Origin: Thiobacillus denitrificans
GTDB taxonomy: Bacteria > Pseudomonadota > Gammaproteobacteria > Burkholderiales > Thiobacillaceae
Direction of reading: 5' to 3'
Assembly (NCBI GenBank): GCA_002424845.1
Contig: DILD01000039.1
Location: forward strand, 1-31,206
Length of the DNA: 31,206 bases
Made by a program: the position numbers and the translations under genes
Shown: in pieces, positions 29,582-31,206 of the stretch
How the letters are laid out: each line of letters starts with the position of its first letter
Position numbering within the stretch: the first letter of the stretch is position 1
Notes under the pieces: generated by a model
What the model saw: the letters and a program-made list of their open reading frames with translations, nothing else
The model's database searches: none
What the model was told of the DNA's origin: nothing

Positions 29582-31206
29582 ATGACCACCCCGATGGGAA
29601 CCAATCCCCTGCTCGACTTTTCCGGCCTACCCCGTTTCGCCGAATTCAGGCCCGAATTCGTCACCCCCGCCATCGACCAGCTGCTGGCCGACGCCCGTGC
29701 CGCCGTAGCGCGCGCCGAGGCCGCCGACACCCCGGCCGAATGGGATGCTTTCGTCGCCCCGCTCGACGACACCAACGAGAAACTGGGCCGCGCCTGGGGC
29801 CAGGTATCGCACCTGCATTCGGTGATGGACTCGCCCGAGCTGCGCGAGGTCTACAACGAAAACCTGCCCAAGATCACCGTGTTCTACGCCGAACTGGGGC
29901 AGAACGAGGCCCTGTTCGCCAAGTTCAAGGCGCTGAAGGCGAGCGCCGGCTACGCTGCGCTATCCGCCCCGCGCAAAAAGATCGTGGAGAACGAACTGCG
30001 CGATTTCCGTCTCGGCGGCGCCGAACTGCCGGCCGACAAGAAGGCGCGCTTCATGCAGATACAGGAAGAGCTGGCGCAGCTGTCGGCCAAGTTCGAGGAA
30101 AACCTGCTCGACGCCACCAACGAATTCGCGCTGTTCATCGACGACGCCTCGCAGCTGGCCGGCGTGCCGGACGACGTGCAGGCGATGATGAAAGCCGCCG
30201 CCGAAGCCGACGGCAAAACCGGCTTCAAGATCACGCTACATATGCCGTCCTACCTGCCGGTGATGCAGTACGCCGACAATCGCGATCTGCGCGAGCAGGT
30301 CTACCGCGCCTACGTCACCCGCGCATCCGAATTCCCCCCGGCCACGGCATCCGGGGACAAGGGCGAAGCAAAGCACCCGCAAGGGGCAGGCCACGGTTGT
30401 AAAGACGCTGAAGCGTCAACAACCGTGCGCTGGGACAACACGCCGCTGATCGGCGGCATCCTCAGGCTGCGCCGCGAGGCCGCCGAGCTGCTGGGATTCA
30501 GGAGCTATGCCGAAGTCTCGCTGGCCGCCAAGATGGCCGACACGCCGGCCGAGGTGCTGGGCTTCCTCGACGAACTCGGCGTCCGCGCCCGCCCCTATGC
30601 GGAAAAGGATTACGAAGAACTGAAAGCCTTCGCCCGCGACGAGCTGGGCCTGGCCGATCCGCAGGCCTGGGACAACACCTACGTCTCGGAAAAACTCAGC
30701 GTCGCCCGCTACAGCTTTTCCGATCAGGAAGTGAAGCAGTATTTCCCCGAGCCGCGCGTGCTGGCCGGGCTGTTCAAGCTGGTCGAAACCCTCTACGGCC
30801 TGCACGTGCGCGAGGACAGCGCGCCGGTATGGCATCCCGACGTCAAGTTCTACACGCTCACCGACCACGGCGGCCAGCGCGTCGGCCAGTTCTATCTCGA
30901 CCTCTACGCCCGCGCCTCCAAGCGCGGCGGCGCCTGGATGGACGACGTCATCACCCGCCGCAAAAAGGCCGACGGCATCCAGACCCCGGTGGCCTACCTC
31001 AACTGCAACTTCTCCGGCCCCGTCGGCGACAAGCCCGCGCTGTTCACCCACGACGAAGTCATCACCCTGTTCCACGAAGCCGGCCACGGCCTGCACCACC
31101 TGCTGACGCAGATCGAGGAAATCGGCGTGTCCGGCATCAACGGCGTCGAGTGGGACGCGGTCGAGCTGCCGAGCCAGTTCATGGAAAACTTCTGCTGGGA
31201 ATGGGA
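29582..31206 (+). CDS. prlC: Oligopeptidase A, M3 metallopeptidase (3' end beyond window), with in-frame repeat insertion
   Basis: The frame opens at ATG 29582 (MTTPMGTNPLLDFSGLPRF) and stays open to the window end, giving 541 residues. The zinc motif HEAGH is at 498-502 (31073-31087), inside FTHDEVITLFHEAGHGLHH. WDNTPLI, FYLDLYAR and GGAWMDD are M3 family stretches. The enzyme degrades short peptides, including cleaved signal peptides, in the cytoplasm. After YRAYVTRASEF (241-251) there are about 32 foreign residues (252-283) before WDNTPLI resumes; relatives have only a few residues there. The insert contains the 57-bp repeat copy B (30373-30429), in frame and without stops. The 3' end is not visible. 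Confidence 0.93.
   Translation, partial: MTTPMGTNPLLDFSGLPRFAEFRPEFVTPAIDQLLADARAAVARAEAADTPAEWDAFVAPLDDTNEKLGRAWGQVSHLHSVMDSPELREVYNENLPKITVFYAELGQNEALFAKFKALKASAGYAALSAPRKKIVENELRDFRLGGAELPADKKARFMQIQEELAQLSAKFEENLLDATNEFALFIDDASQLAGVPDDVQAMMKAAAEADGKTGFKITLHMPSYLPVMQYADNRDLREQVYRAYVTRASEFPPATASGDKGEAKHPQGAGHGCKDAEASTTVRWDNTPLIGGILRLRREAAELLGFRSYAEVSLAAKMADTPAEVLGFLDELGVRARPYAEKDYEELKAFARDELGLADPQAWDNTYVSEKLSVARYSFSDQEVKQYFPEPRVLAGLFKLVETLYGLHVREDSAPVWHPDVKFYTLTDHGGQRVGQFYLDLYARASKRGGAWMDDVITRRKKADGIQTPVAYLNCNFSGPVGDKPALFTHDEVITLFHEAGHGLHHLLTQIEEIGVSGINGVEWDAVELPSQFMENFCWEW
30373..30429. repeat. 57-bp hairpin element, copy B (in frame inside prlC)
   Basis: It begins GCACCCGCAAGGGGCAGGCC as in copy A. 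The outer stem is CACGGTTGT with ACAACCGTG, and the inner stem GACGC with GCGTC around a TGAA loop. Differences from copy A in the stems are compensated on both strands. In the prlC frame it reads AKHPQGAGHGCKDAEASTTVR with flanking residues. Confidence 0.88.

Overview
The window looks like chromosome of a GC-rich betaproteobacterium, most likely near Nitrosomonadales/Thiobacillaceae. The reasons are the Acidithiobacillus-type glutamate-cysteine ligase next to gshB, an orphan mannose-type PTS IIA with ptsH-ptsI, an RlmL without the RlmK half, paired pilT-pilU, and a grxC/secB/gpsA/trmL neighbourhood. This is recognition of families and gene order from memory, not a database result. Coding density is high, many neighbours overlap by ATGA, and no tRNA, rRNA or CRISPR array was seen.

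Layout. 1-2709: end of an RND efflux permease, a DUF2892 membrane protein, a membrane-anchored rhodanese and glutaredoxin 3, all on +. 2683-3094: two imperfect tandem copies of a ~200-bp unit that carries the 3' end of grxC and a perfect 25-bp inverted repeat. 3126-5600: trxC, secB, an SH3-domain protein, gpsA. 5601-8005: an AT-richer island with a two-gene cassette, a DUF262 (ParB-like) protein and a HEPN protein with an Rx4H motif whose C-terminus resembles an EF-Tu domain-2 beta-barrel. This is the best candidate for an undescribed defence or toxin-like system. 8115-9073: a small membrane protein and trmL on -. 9119-11370: gshA-gshB. 11421-12047: a REP/RAYT transposon with perfect 39-bp terminal repeats and a transposase interrupted by one TGA. 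12012-15464: apbE, whose start lies inside the right REP arm, then PTS IIA, ptsH, ptsI.

15534-19847 is a tightly overlapping minus-strand operon (yggS, proC, yggT, yggU, dynamin-like GTPase). pilT and pilU follow on + (19896-22166). Next come a small unknown gene and rlmL on -, a 22-bp-arm palindrome, and hemJ and a TlpA-type thioredoxin that diverge from a shared CATG. slyX overlaps the TlpA gene. After a repeat-rich gap come four minus-strand genes: YhcH family, NYN-LOTUS protein, ettA and a small lipoprotein. A second TlpA-type protein and a gamma-carbonic anhydrase follow, also on -. The window ends inside prlC (M3 oligopeptidase A) on +.

Functional themes. Thiol-redox functions are dense: rhodanese, Grx, TrxC, two TlpA-like proteins and glutathione synthesis. 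There are also type IV pilus retraction motors, PLP/proline housekeeping and regulatory PTS phosphotransfer. The intergenic DNA carries several families of small palindromic repeats. One, a 57-bp hairpin element present twice with compensated stem changes, sits in frame inside prlC and adds about 30 residues to the protein.
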